A stretch of DNA of 64,000 nucleotides from CAVRQM01 sp965246915 (GTDB lineage: Bacteria > Pseudomonadota > Alphaproteobacteria > Acetobacterales > Acetobacteraceae). Position numbers and translations under genes: made by a program. Where the stretch lies: positions 229,706 to 293,705 of the forward strand of contig CBDFGB010000008.1 of assembly GCA_965246915.1 (NCBI GenBank), written 5' to 3'. The notes beneath the pieces are model-generated. The model had not been told where the DNA came from. It searched no databases and saw only the letters and a list, made by a program, of their open reading frames with translations. This document shows, piece after piece, positions 42,198 to 50,374 of this stretch (position 1 is its first letter; the number at the start of each line of letters is the position of its first letter).

Positions 42198-43283
42198 CTA
42201 CGGCCGCACCTTGTCGCGCAGCGCCACTAGCGCCTCCGTCGTCAGGCCAAAGGCGCTCGGGACCTTGGTCTTGCCGGCGGCGATGTCGGCCGACACATTG
42301 GCGATCTTCTCGCGCAATTCGGCCGGCGCCACTTTCTGGTATACTTCGTTGTCCACCAGTCCGACCGCGCCTTCGGCAAGGCCCAGCGATTCCTCGCGGC
42401 CTGACGGCAGCTTGTCCTGCATCAACAGGTCCACCGCGCGCAGGAGACTCACATCGACCCGCTTCAGCACCGACGTCACCACCCGGTCGGCAGTCGCTGG
42501 ATCGGTCGCCCGAAAGATCGCCGACTGATCGCTGTCGACGCCGATCGCGTATCGGGTCATTTCTTTCGCGGCGGCAAGCTGGCCCAGCCCGGCCTGCCCC
42601 GCGACGTTGAAGCCGATCGCGGTGCCGGTACGGTATTGCGCGAGCGCTAGCTCCTTGCCCTTCGCCGCGTCGTCGAAGCTGCCGATATAGGAGACCGCGA
42701 CCTTGGAACCCTTGTCGATGGACTGCGCGCCGGCGATGTAGCCGACGAGGAAGTCGTTGATGACGGGAATGTCGAGGCCGCCGAGGAAGCCAAGCGACGT
42801 GCCGTCCATGTTGCCGCCATGGACGAGGCCGGCGCCCAGCATGCCTGCAAGGTAGCTCGCTTCATTCTGCTTGTAGGTGATCGAGTAGACGTTCTTGAAC
42901 GCGCCATCCTTGTACTCGACGGCGGCGTCGTAGATGACGAATGTCTTGTCCGCGTGTTCCGGCGCCACGGCGGCGACAAGATCGGTCATCTGATATGTGC
43001 CGGTGATGATGACGTCCCAGTCCTGGGCGGCCACGTCTTCCAACGTCGGCTGCCATTTCGACTGGTCGTAGGACATCTCGATGATTTTGGTCGTCACGTC
43101 GGCGCCGTATTTGTCGCGGACGAGCGCGATGCCGTGCGCCGCGGAGTCAAAGAACGACTTGTCGCCCTCGGTGCCGTTGATCAGGAGGACGATCTTCTTC
43201 GGCGGGGCCGCAAGAGCGCCACCGCTGGTGGCGATGGCCAGCGCGAGGCCGAGCGCGCCGCGCAGGAAACCTGATCTCGTCAT
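42198..43283 (-). CDS. BMP-family ABC transporter substrate-binding protein
   Basis: A 361-residue exported protein. The signal peptide is residues 1-25 (MTRSGFLRGALGLALAIA, ending ALA/APP). The mature part is the Bmp/Med fold: IVLLINGTEGDKSFFDSAAH, VIITGTYQMTDLVAAVAPEH, SITYKQNEASYLAGMLGAGL and GFNVAGQAGLGQLAAAKE. BMP receptors bind purine nucleosides in characterised systems, which fits the nucleoside hydrolase nearby. First gene of the minus-strand operon; the ATG at 43283 is preferred over an upstream frame reaching 43493 that lacks resemblance. Confidence 0.87.
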   Translation of the reverse strand: MTRSGFLRGALGLALAIATSGGALAAPPKKIVLLINGTEGDKSFFDSAAHGIALVRDKYGADVTTKIIEMSYDQSKWQPTLEDVAAQDWDVIITGTYQMTDLVAAVAPEHADKTFVIYDAAVEYKDGAFKNVYSITYKQNEASYLAGMLGAGLVHGGNMDGTSLGFLGGLDIPVINDFLVGYIAGAQSIDKGSKVAVSYIGSFDDAAKGKELALAQYRTGTAIGFNVAGQAGLGQLAAAKEMTRYAIGVDSDQSAIFRATDPATADRVVTSVLKRVDVSLLRAVDLLMQDKLPSGREESLGLAEGAVGLVDNEVYQKVAPAELREKIANVSADIAAGKTKVPSAFGLTTEALVALRDKVRP

Positions 43284-43964
43284 GTCCGTCCCCAAGGTCA
43301 GTGGCTCGGCGACGCTACCGCCAAACCTTGCTGCCGCAAATCGCAAGGCTCGGACCGCCCGTCTGCGGGCGGAACCTCTCGACCGATCACCGACGTTCGG
43401 AAATATCGGCGCTCTCGTGGAATATCGCCCGAATGACCGTGCCGCGTCTGCCCGTGGTGGAGGCGAACAGCTACGAACCATGTTTAGCCACAACCACCCG
43501 GTGTGGGCTATGATTGCGCATGGTCGAGGCGCCGGAAAGACGAGCCCGCGCCATGGCCGTTCCTAAATTTCCGATCGCTCCCGGACGTGCCAGCTTTTCG
43601 TAGCTCCTCGTCAGAGCAGCTATGCGCGCGCGGGCGGGGCGCGGCAGCCATACCAAGCGCGGCGGGCGCGGGCGGCTTCCATACGGTCGATCACCTCATC
43701 CAACTATCCCGGAACCTCGCTCACCCGCACGGTCGCCTCGCCGTCGACGTCGTCTTCCATGCCCGCCATCAACTCAGCCTTGGTCGGAGTGGGTGGCGCT
43801 TCGGACTTCGTGTCGTGGTCGTCCAGGCGTTCCAGCGGCCATCTCCTTCTGGCCCATGTTAGATGCGGCGGCGCGGCACCTGCTGGACGGATGCGAGCCA
43901 CGATCTTTCTTGACGGGCCGCCCCGACGGTGTGAAAGTTTTTCCGCGTCCTGGGAAAATATTTC
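43284..43964. other. Divergent intergenic region, no confident gene
   Basis: About 680 bases between the BMP receptor gene (-) and the SorC regulator gene (+), so it should hold both promoters. On the minus strand, 43704-43840 encodes a short acidic stretch ending TKAELMAGMEDDVDGEATVR VSEVPG. That resembles the C-terminus of a real small protein, but has no good start codon or known family. Nothing else stands out. Confidence 0.45.
43939..43958 (+). promoter_or_regulatory. Candidate autoregulatory site before the SorC gene
   Basis: An inverted repeat TTTTCC (43939-43944) and GGAAAA (43953-43958) ends six bases before the SorC start codon. That is where a self-binding repressor could block its own expression, as EryD-type regulators do. 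The arms are short; weak evidence. Confidence 0.25.
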
Positions 43965-44942
43965 ATGGATCTGGCTTCGCCAGACAATGGGCTGCTCGCG
44001 GAGGAAGAGGCCGGGCTCGCGACGCGTGCGGCGTGGCTCTATCACGCTGGCGGTATGACGCAGTCGCAGGTCGCGGAGCGGCTCGGCGTCACCGGCGTCA
44101 AGGCGCACCGCCTGATCGCCCGCGCGACCCGCGCCGGCCTCGTCCGGGTGTTCGTCGAGGGCCCGATCGGCAACTGCATCGCGAGCGAGGCGGCACTTTC
44201 CCGCCGTTACGGACTGCGCCTCTGCCGCGTCGTCCCGGCGCTCGATGAGACGCGCCTGCCGCTGCGGGCGCTCGGTATCGCCGCCGCCGGTTTCCTGCGC
44301 GAGGCGCTGAAAAGTGGTCGCCACGCGGTCGTCGGCGTGGGCCATGGCCGAACCCTGGCGGCCGCCATCGACTATCTCCCGCGGGTCCCGGCGAGCGCGC
44401 TGAAACTGGTCAGTCTGTTGGGCAATCTGCCGCGCCGCGTGCCCGCCAACCCGTTCGAGGTGATCGACCGCCTCGCCGACAAGACCGCCGCCGAGGCGTA
44501 TATGATGCCGGTGCCGATGTTTGCCCGGAAGCCGTCCGATCGTGTCGTGTTGCGCGCGCAGGACGGCGTGGCCGAGGCTCTGGCGCTCGCGCGGCAGGCA
44601 AGCCTGCTCATCATGGGAATCGGCGAGGCCACGCCGGACGCTTTCCTCGCCGTCTGCGGCGTCATCGCGCCGGACGAGCTTCGCGCCGCCCGCGAGGCCG
44701 GTGCTGTGGGCGAGATGCTTGGGACGTTTTTCGACGCCGGCGGCCGGCCGGTTCGGACCGTTCTGCATGACCGTAGTGTCGCCGATACATTGACCGAAAC
44801 GGCCCCAGCGCGCGACGTCATCGCGGTTGCCGGCGGCCTCGGGAAAGCTCCTGCCATTCACGCCGTTCTGCAGTCGCGTCTGCTGAGCGGCCTGATCACC
44901 GACGAGTTGACCGCGCGCCAACTCGTCGCTGCCACCTCATGA
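43965..44942 (+). CDS. SorC-family sugar-binding transcriptional regulator
   Basis: A 325-residue regulator. The N-terminal helix-turn-helix (about 20-60) reads GGMTQSQVAERLGVTGVKAH RLIARATRAG, followed by the SorC/EryD effector domain (about 65-320) with VGVGHGRTLAAAIDYLP, ASLLIMGIGEATPDAF and VAGGLGKAPAIHAVLQSRLL, ending with DELTARQLV. Effectors in the family are sugar phosphates or phosphorylated polyols. It heads the polyol/ketose operon at 44968-56061 and presumably represses it until a phosphorylated intermediate appears. EryD of erythritol catabolism is the closest characterised type judging by the neighbours. Confidence 0.87.
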   Translation: MDLASPDNGLLAEEEAGLATRAAWLYHAGGMTQSQVAERLGVTGVKAHRLIARATRAGLVRVFVEGPIGNCIASEAALSRRYGLRLCRVVPALDETRLPLRALGIAAAGFLREALKSGRHAVVGVGHGRTLAAAIDYLPRVPASALKLVSLLGNLPRRVPANPFEVIDRLADKTAAEAYMMPVPMFARKPSDRVVLRAQDGVAEALALARQASLLIMGIGEATPDAFLAVCGVIAPDELRAAREAGAVGEMLGTFFDAGGRPVRTVLHDRSVADTLTETAPARDVIAVAGGLGKAPAIHAVLQSRLLSGLITDELTARQLVAATS

Positions 44943-44967
44943 CGCGCGGACACAGGGAGACACCAGA

Positions 44968-46404
44968 ATGAACGACAAAGCCAAGGACCTCGCGGAAGCC
45001 TTCATCGCCGGACGAGTCGGCCGGCGCGAATTGATACGCCGGATGGCCGCTCTCGGGCTTGCCGCTCCCGCCGCCGCCAGTGTGTTGAACGCCGTTGCGA
45101 CGCGAGCCTATGCGGCGGACTTCGATATGATGTCGCAGAAGGGCAAGTCGGTAAAGCTACTGCTCAACAAGCATCCGTACGCCGACGCGATGATCGCCGA
45201 TCTGGAGAACTTCAAGACCGCGAGCGGCATCGACGTGACCTATGACATTTTCCCCGAGGATGTCTATTTCGACAAGGTGACGGCGGCGCTGTCGTCGAAG
45301 TCGAGCGAATACGATGCGTTCATGACGGGAGCGTACCAGACCTGGAAATACGGACCCGCCGGCTGGGCGGCAGACCTGAACGAGTACATCGGCGATCCGA
45401 AGAAGACCTCACCCGCGTTCGACTGGCAAGGCGTGCTGCCGGGTCTTCGCGCCTCGACCGCCTGGTCTGGAAAGGTCGGCGACGCGCTGGGCTCGCCGGG
45501 ATCGAAGCAGTGGGCGCTGCCTTGGGGGTTCGAGGCGAACAACATCTCCTACAATCAGAAGATGTTCGACAAGCTTGGCGTGAAGGTGCCGAAGAACTTG
45601 CCGGAGATGGTCGAGACGACGGCAAAGATCACCAAGGATGCCGGCGGTCCCTACGGCATCGGCGTGCGCGGCAGCCGGAGCTGGGCGACGATCCATCCGG
45701 GATTCCTGTCTGGCTATACCAACTATGGCGCCAAGGACTTCACCTTCGAGGGCGGCAAGCTCAAGACAGCGGTCAACAGCGCAAAGGCCAAGGAATTCAC
45801 CGCGCTGTGGGTGAAGATGATCCAAGACAGCGGGCCAAAGAATTGGGCGACGTATACTTGGTATCAGGTCGGTACCGATCTGGGCGCCGGCGCCTCGGCG
45901 ATGATTTTTGACGCCGACATCCTCGGCTACTTCATGAACGGCGCGCCCAATAAGGAGGCTGGCAATCTCGGCTATGCCGCTTTTGCGGCCAGTCCGGACG
46001 CGACGGAGCCGACCGCGAACGTGTGGATCTGGTCGCTCGCTCTTTCTAACTTCAGCAAGAAGAAAGACGCCGCGTGGCTGTTCATGCAGTGGGCGGCCGG
46101 CACCGATCACCTGATGTTCGGCGCTCGCAAGAAGGACATGGTCAACCCGATCCGCACCTCGATCTGGGAAGATCCGGAATTCAAGGCGCGGATCGGCAAG
46201 TATCCCGGCTACCTGGAGCAGTACGCGGCGACGACGCCGAAGGCCCAGATCTACTTCACGCCGCAACCGCTGTTCTTCGACCTGACGACCGACTGGGCGG
46301 CTGCGTTGCAGCGGATGGTCGCCAAGGAAGTTCCCGTCAATGACGGCCTCGACACACTGGCCGCGAGCATCGACAAAAAGCTGAAGAGTTCCGGGTTGGG
46401 CTGA
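44968..46404 (+). CDS. Carbohydrate ABC importer, solute-binding protein
   Basis: A 478-residue exported receptor of the type used by CUT1 importers. The N-terminus has an RRELIRRMAALGLAAPAAAS export signal with paired arginines. It is followed by VKLLLNKHPYADAMIADLEN, IFPEDVYFDKVTAALSSK, WALPWGFEANNISYNQKMF and EPTANVWIWSLALSNFSKKK. It is likely to bind a polyol or sugar and feed the permeases at 46524 and 47425. AGGGAGA precedes the ATG at 44968. An intergenic repeat follows it. Confidence 0.86.
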   Translation: MNDKAKDLAEAFIAGRVGRRELIRRMAALGLAAPAAASVLNAVATRAYAADFDMMSQKGKSVKLLLNKHPYADAMIADLENFKTASGIDVTYDIFPEDVYFDKVTAALSSKSSEYDAFMTGAYQTWKYGPAGWAADLNEYIGDPKKTSPAFDWQGVLPGLRASTAWSGKVGDALGSPGSKQWALPWGFEANNISYNQKMFDKLGVKVPKNLPEMVETTAKITKDAGGPYGIGVRGSRSWATIHPGFLSGYTNYGAKDFTFEGGKLKTAVNSAKAKEFTALWVKMIQDSGPKNWATYTWYQVGTDLGAGASAMIFDADILGYFMNGAPNKEAGNLGYAAFAASPDATEPTANVWIWSLALSNFSKKKDAAWLFMQWAAGTDHLMFGARKKDMVNPIRTSIWEDPEFKARIGKYPGYLEQYAATTPKAQIYFTPQPLFFDLTTDWAAALQRMVAKEVPVNDGLDTLAASIDKKLKSSGLG

Positions 46405-46428
46405 CGCACGTCGTTCACAGCCCCTTTT

Positions 46429-46499
46429 TCGTCATGGCCGGACTTGGTCCGGCCATCTCGCGCCACACGAGATGCTCGGGTCAACCCCGGGCATGACGA
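46429..46499. repeat. Palindromic intergenic repeat within the operon
   Basis: The ends TCGTCATGGCCGG (46429-46441) and CCGGGCATGACGA (46487-46499) are near-complementary. Inside are two perfect hairpins: GGCCGGA/TCCGGCC (46436-46442, 46448-46454) and ATCTCG/CGAGAT (46455-46460, 46468-46473). This looks like a REP-type element common between alphaproteobacterial genes. Placed after the binding-protein gene, it may stabilise that part of the mRNA and raise receptor over permease expression. Confidence 0.7.
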
Positions 46500-46523
46500 G
46501 AACGAGGATGTCTTGGAGTCACA

Positions 46524-47438
46524 ATGTCCCAGACTGCCGCCACCGCCCACTCCGGCCCCACCTTCATGCGTTGGCTACCGTATGCGCTTTGCCTGCCGGC
46601 GCTGCTGATGTGCGTCGGCATCCTGGTGCCGTTCGCGACGGCCGCCTACTACTCGCTGCTGCGCTACAACCTCGCGATGCCGGACATGCGCGGTTTCGTT
46701 TGGTTCAATCAGTATCTCGACTTCCTCGGAGACGAGGATTTCTGGACCACCGTGCGGGTCTCGACGATCTACACGGCCGCCACGGTCGGTTGCGAGCTGT
46801 TGCTCGGGCTCGGTATCGCGCTGCTGCTGCGCGAACGCACACGATTCAACAATTTCGGATCCGTCGCGCTGTTGCTGCCGCTGATGTGCGCGCCAGCGCT
46901 GGCCGCGCTGATGTGGAAGCTGATGACCAACAGCAATTTTGGCGTGCTGAACTGGGCGATCAGTCAGTTCGGCGCGACCGATTTCCGCTGGGCCTCGGCC
47001 AGCAGTTCCGCGATGTTTACCGTCGTGCTTGTGGACGTCTGGGTCTACACGCCATTCATGATGGTGCTGTTGCTGGCCGGCCTGCGCTCGCTGCCGCCGC
47101 AGCCGTTCGAGGCCGCAAGGCTCGATGGCGTGCCGGGGCGGTTCGTGTTTTTCCGCATCACCCTGCCGATGCTCACGCCATATCTGATCACCGCGACCCT
47201 TTTCCGGCTGCTCGACAGCATCCAGCAATTCGACATCGTCTACGCGATGACCCAAGGCGGGCCGGGCGACAGTCTCATGCTGTTCCAGGTGCGCGCATAT
47301 CTTGAGTTCTTCACCTACACCAACGTCGCGCGCTCTGCAGCACTGATGATGATCCTGTGGGCGATCACCTATGCGCTGTCCAACGTGTTCATCAAGCAAA
47401 TGCGCCGGCTGCGGGAGCGTACTCATGCAACGGTCTGA
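46524..47438 (+). CDS. Carbohydrate ABC importer, permease 1 (MalF type)
   Basis: A 304-residue membrane protein with about six hydrophobic segments. The C-terminal EAA-type loop (LPPQPFEAARLDGVPGRFVF) contacts the ATPase, and DSIQQFDIVYAMTQGGPGDS is typical of CUT1 permeases. It pairs with the permease at 47425, whose start lies inside this gene's last codons (14-base overlap). Confidence 0.87.
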   Translation: MSQTAATAHSGPTFMRWLPYALCLPALLMCVGILVPFATAAYYSLLRYNLAMPDMRGFVWFNQYLDFLGDEDFWTTVRVSTIYTAATVGCELLLGLGIALLLRERTRFNNFGSVALLLPLMCAPALAALMWKLMTNSNFGVLNWAISQFGATDFRWASASSSAMFTVVLVDVWVYTPFMMVLLLAGLRSLPPQPFEAARLDGVPGRFVFFRITLPMLTPYLITATLFRLLDSIQQFDIVYAMTQGGPGDSLMLFQVRAYLEFFTYTNVARSAALMMILWAITYALSNVFIKQMRRLRERTHATV

Positions 47439-48282
47439 CCCGATCGCCCGCTGGCTGCGCCGGCTCGCGCTGACGGTCGTGCTGGTGTTCTTCCTGTTCC
47501 CGATCGCCTGGATCTTCATGATGTCGTTCCAGACGAACGAGACGATCCTGCTGCCGACGCCGCACCCGTTCGCCGGTCTGACCCTGGAAAACTACGTCTC
47601 GCTGATCTCCGGCAAGTTGCAGACGAGTTCGGGCACGCAGGACGTGGCGTTCCTGCTCAATCTCGGCAACTCGGTTCTGCTCGCCAGCGCGTCCGTTGTG
47701 ATATCGCTGCTGCTGGGCGTGCCGGCGGCATACGCCTTCGCGCGATTTCGCTTCCGCCTCGGCGAGGACATCGCCTTCACGCTGCTTTCGTTCCGGTTCG
47801 CGCCGCCGCTGTTGGTGTTGCTGCCGCTGTCGCTGTATTTTCAGGATCTGGGATTGTCGAACACGTATGTCGGGCTGATCTGGGTCTATCAGCTCATCAC
47901 GCTGCCGCTGATCCTGTGGATCGTGCGAGGCTATTTCGAGGATGCGAGTCCCGACGTGGAATACGCCTATCGCGTCGATGGCCATTCGTGGTGGCGCGCG
48001 TTCATCCGTATCGCGGTGCCCCTCGCTCGCCCAGGCATCACGGCCGCGGCGTTGCTGAGTTTCATTTTTGCCTGGAACAATTTTGTATTCGCGCTCATCC
48101 TCGCGAGTGCCGACAAGCAGCCGGTCACCGTCGGCGCGCTGGCGTTCGTCACCGCCGCCGGGATTCCCTACGGGCAAGTTGCGGCCGCCATCGTGTTGTC
48201 GATCCTGCCGACACTGGCACTCGCGCTCTACGCGCAGAAATGGCTGGTCGAGGGTCTGAGTCTTGGAGCCGTGAAGGGATGA
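47425..48282 (+). CDS. Carbohydrate ABC importer, permease 2 (MalG type)
   Basis: A 285-residue membrane protein with about six hydrophobic segments and the EAA-loop DASPDVEYAYRVDGHSWWRA FIRIAVPLARPG. The cytoplasmic loop should dock on one of the two ATPases encoded next. Start ATG at 47425, inside the MalF-type gene; its stop overlaps the next start (ATGA). Confidence 0.87.
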   Translation: MQRSDPIARWLRRLALTVVLVFFLFPIAWIFMMSFQTNETILLPTPHPFAGLTLENYVSLISGKLQTSSGTQDVAFLLNLGNSVLLASASVVISLLLGVPAAYAFARFRFRLGEDIAFTLLSFRFAPPLLVLLPLSLYFQDLGLSNTYVGLIWVYQLITLPLILWIVRGYFEDASPDVEYAYRVDGHSWWRAFIRIAVPLARPGITAAALLSFIFAWNNFVFALILASADKQPVTVGALAFVTAAGIPYGQVAAAIVLSILPTLALALYAQKWLVEGLSLGAVKG

Positions 48283-49280
48283 GAACTTCGCTGGATGAAG
48301 GGCTGCGGGTGCGCGATCTGTGCGTCACGTTCGGCCGCAACCATCTCCTGCGCGGCGTCGATCTGGACGTGGTTCCAGGCGAGACGGTGGTGCTGTTCGG
48401 TCCTTCCGGCGTCGGCAAGACAGTGATGCTGCGCGCTATCGCTGGGCTGGAACCGGCGGCACGTTGCGCCGTCACGATCGACGGCCGGGACGTGGCGCGG
48501 CTGGGCCCGGACGCCAGAGGCATCGGCATGGCGTTCCAGAATTTCGCGCTCTATCCGCATATGTCCGCGCGAGAGAATATCGCGAGCCCCCTCGCCGCCC
48601 GCCGCGTGTCTCCGGCCGACATTCCCGGACGGGTCGATGCCGTGGCGGGGCTGCTGCGGATCACCCATGTGCTCGGTCATGCGCCGCGGGAACTCTCGAA
48701 CGGCCAGAAGCAGCGCACCGCCCTCGCCCGCGCCCTTGTGGGCAATCCGAAAGTGCTGCTGCTCGACGATCCGTTGCGTAACGTCGATGCCAAGCTGCGC
48801 TATGAGATGCGGCTCGAACTGCCGCGCCTGCTACGCCGCGCGGGCGCGGCCACGATCTATGTCAGCCAGGATTACCGCGAGGCCATGGCGCTCGGCGACC
48901 GCGTGGCGATCCTGCTCGATGGACACATCGCGCAACTGGCACCACCCGAGGAAATCTATGACGCGCCGGCCAATGTCGTGGTGGCGCGGCTGTTCGGTGA
49001 TCCGCCGATCAACCTGCTGCGCGCCGATGTCGCGATGACGCTCGGACTGGGCGGCGGCGACGGTCTGCTCGGCATTCGACCCGAGACGATCGAGGTGACC
49101 GAGGATCCACATGCGACCACCGAACTGATTGCAATCACGCCGCTGCATGAACGCCAAGTGCTGCTGCTGCGAGCAGCCGATGGCACGGAGATCGTGGCCA
49201 GCGTTCTCAGCGCGCCGCCGCCCGGCAGCCGGGTGCGCCTGGCCACCGATCCCGCCCGGATCGTACGGTTCGCGTCATGA
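48279..49280 (+). CDS. Carbohydrate ABC importer, ATPase A with altered catalytic motifs
   Basis: A 333-residue ATPase of the MalK/UgpC class: ABC domain (about 1-235) and a short C-terminal OB-like regulatory part. Walker A GPSGVGKT (41-48) and Q-loop Gln87 are normal. Three catalytic elements differ from consensus: signature LSNGQ (139-143) for LSGGQ, Asp164 in place of the catalytic Glu (LLDDP), and Gln197 in place of the switch His (VSQDYREAM). It is followed in the same operon by a second, different ATPase, so the pair probably forms an asymmetric heterodimer. The rhizobial glycerol importer GlpSTPQV also has two different ATPases. ATGA overlap with the permease before it. Confidence 0.85.
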   Translation: MRTSLDEGLRVRDLCVTFGRNHLLRGVDLDVVPGETVVLFGPSGVGKTVMLRAIAGLEPAARCAVTIDGRDVARLGPDARGIGMAFQNFALYPHMSARENIASPLAARRVSPADIPGRVDAVAGLLRITHVLGHAPRELSNGQKQRTALARALVGNPKVLLLDDPLRNVDAKLRYEMRLELPRLLRRAGAATIYVSQDYREAMALGDRVAILLDGHIAQLAPPEEIYDAPANVVVARLFGDPPINLLRADVAMTLGLGGGDGLLGIRPETIEVTEDPHATTELIAITPLHERQVLLLRAADGTEIVASVLSAPPPGSRVRLATDPARIVRFAS

Positions 49281-50374
49281 CCCTTGCGCTGCACTCCGTC
49301 GACAAGGTCTATCCCGGCCGCCACGGCGCGACCGTGCACGCCGTGCGAGCGCTGGATCTCGATGTCGCCGACGGCGAGATGATTGCCTTGCTGGGCTCCT
49401 CCGGCTGCGGCAAGACCTCCACACTGCGCATGATCGCAGGTTTCGAGGATGTGTCCCGCGGCGGCATCACGCTCGCGGGCCGGCGGATCGAGACGGTGCC
49501 GCCAGCGCGGCGCGGGGTTGCCATGGCGTTCGAGGGATACGCCCTGTATCCACCGCTCACCGTCGCCGACAATATCGGTTTCGGTCTGACCAGCGGCGAT
49601 CGTGGGCTCAGTCGCACGGTCGCGGCGAAGCGGGTGCGGGAGATGGCCGACATGCTGGAGATCGGGCCGATCCTGGACCGCCGTCCCAGCACCCTGTCGG
49701 GCGGTCAGCAGCAGCGCGCGAGCCTGGCCCGGGCGCTGGCGCGCGACGCCGATCTGCATCTTCTCGACGAGCCCATGGGGCAGTTGGAACCGCAGCTGCG
49801 CGCCTTGCTGCGCGGCCGGGTTAAAGCAGCGCTGCGCGGGCGCGGGCTGACCGCCGTGCTGGTCACGCACGACCAAACCGAGGCCAACGCGATGGCAGAC
49901 CGCATCGCGGTGATGGAAGGCGGCATCCTGCAGCAATACGGAAGTCCGGACGAGTTGCGCGAGCTGCCGGTCAATCTGTTCGTCGCGACATTCCTGGGCG
50001 AGCCGCCGATGAACGCCCTGCCTGGCCGCATTGCCGACGGCGGCGTGGTGCTCGACGATGCGCCGGACCGCCCGTTGGCGCTGCCCGGCGTGCCGCCGCA
50101 GACGGCGGGCAGCGATATCGTGCTCGGCGTGCGGCCGCACCGGATCGTTCTCGGACACGGGGCTTTGTCCGGAGCGATCGTATCGAATCAATGGCTTGGT
50201 GATCAGGCGCATGTGGTGATCGAGCTCGGCTTGCGTATCGTGGTGGCGGTCGCGCATCACCGTGTCGCCGCACGGGTCGGCAGCGTGATCGCGTTCGACT
50301 TCGCACCGGAGGACGCCCACATCTTCGATGCGGCAAGTGGCCGCGCGATGTCGCACGGGCCGCACGCCGCGTGA
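49277..50374 (+). CDS. Carbohydrate ABC importer, ATPase B
   Basis: A 365-residue MalK/UgpC-class ATPase. Walker A GSSGCGKT (40-47), signature LSGGQ (140-144), Walker B with Glu165 (LLDEP) and switch His198 (VTHDQTEA) are all consensus. The Q-loop has Glu86 instead of Gln (AMAFEGYALYP) and the D-loop reads GQLE instead of SNLD. The C-terminal part (about 240-365) is a TOBE-type domain (VRPHRIVLGHG). Its intact Walker B and His complement what ATPase A lacks. GTGA overlap with the kinase gene that follows. Confidence 0.86.
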   Translation: MTLALHSVDKVYPGRHGATVHAVRALDLDVADGEMIALLGSSGCGKTSTLRMIAGFEDVSRGGITLAGRRIETVPPARRGVAMAFEGYALYPPLTVADNIGFGLTSGDRGLSRTVAAKRVREMADMLEIGPILDRRPSTLSGGQQQRASLARALARDADLHLLDEPMGQLEPQLRALLRGRVKAALRGRGLTAVLVTHDQTEANAMADRIAVMEGGILQQYGSPDELRELPVNLFVATFLGEPPMNALPGRIADGGVVLDDAPDRPLALPGVPPQTAGSDIVLGVRPHRIVLGHGALSGAIVSNQWLGDQAHVVIELGLRIVVAVAHHRVAARVGSVIAFDFAPEDAHIFDAASGRAMSHGPHAA

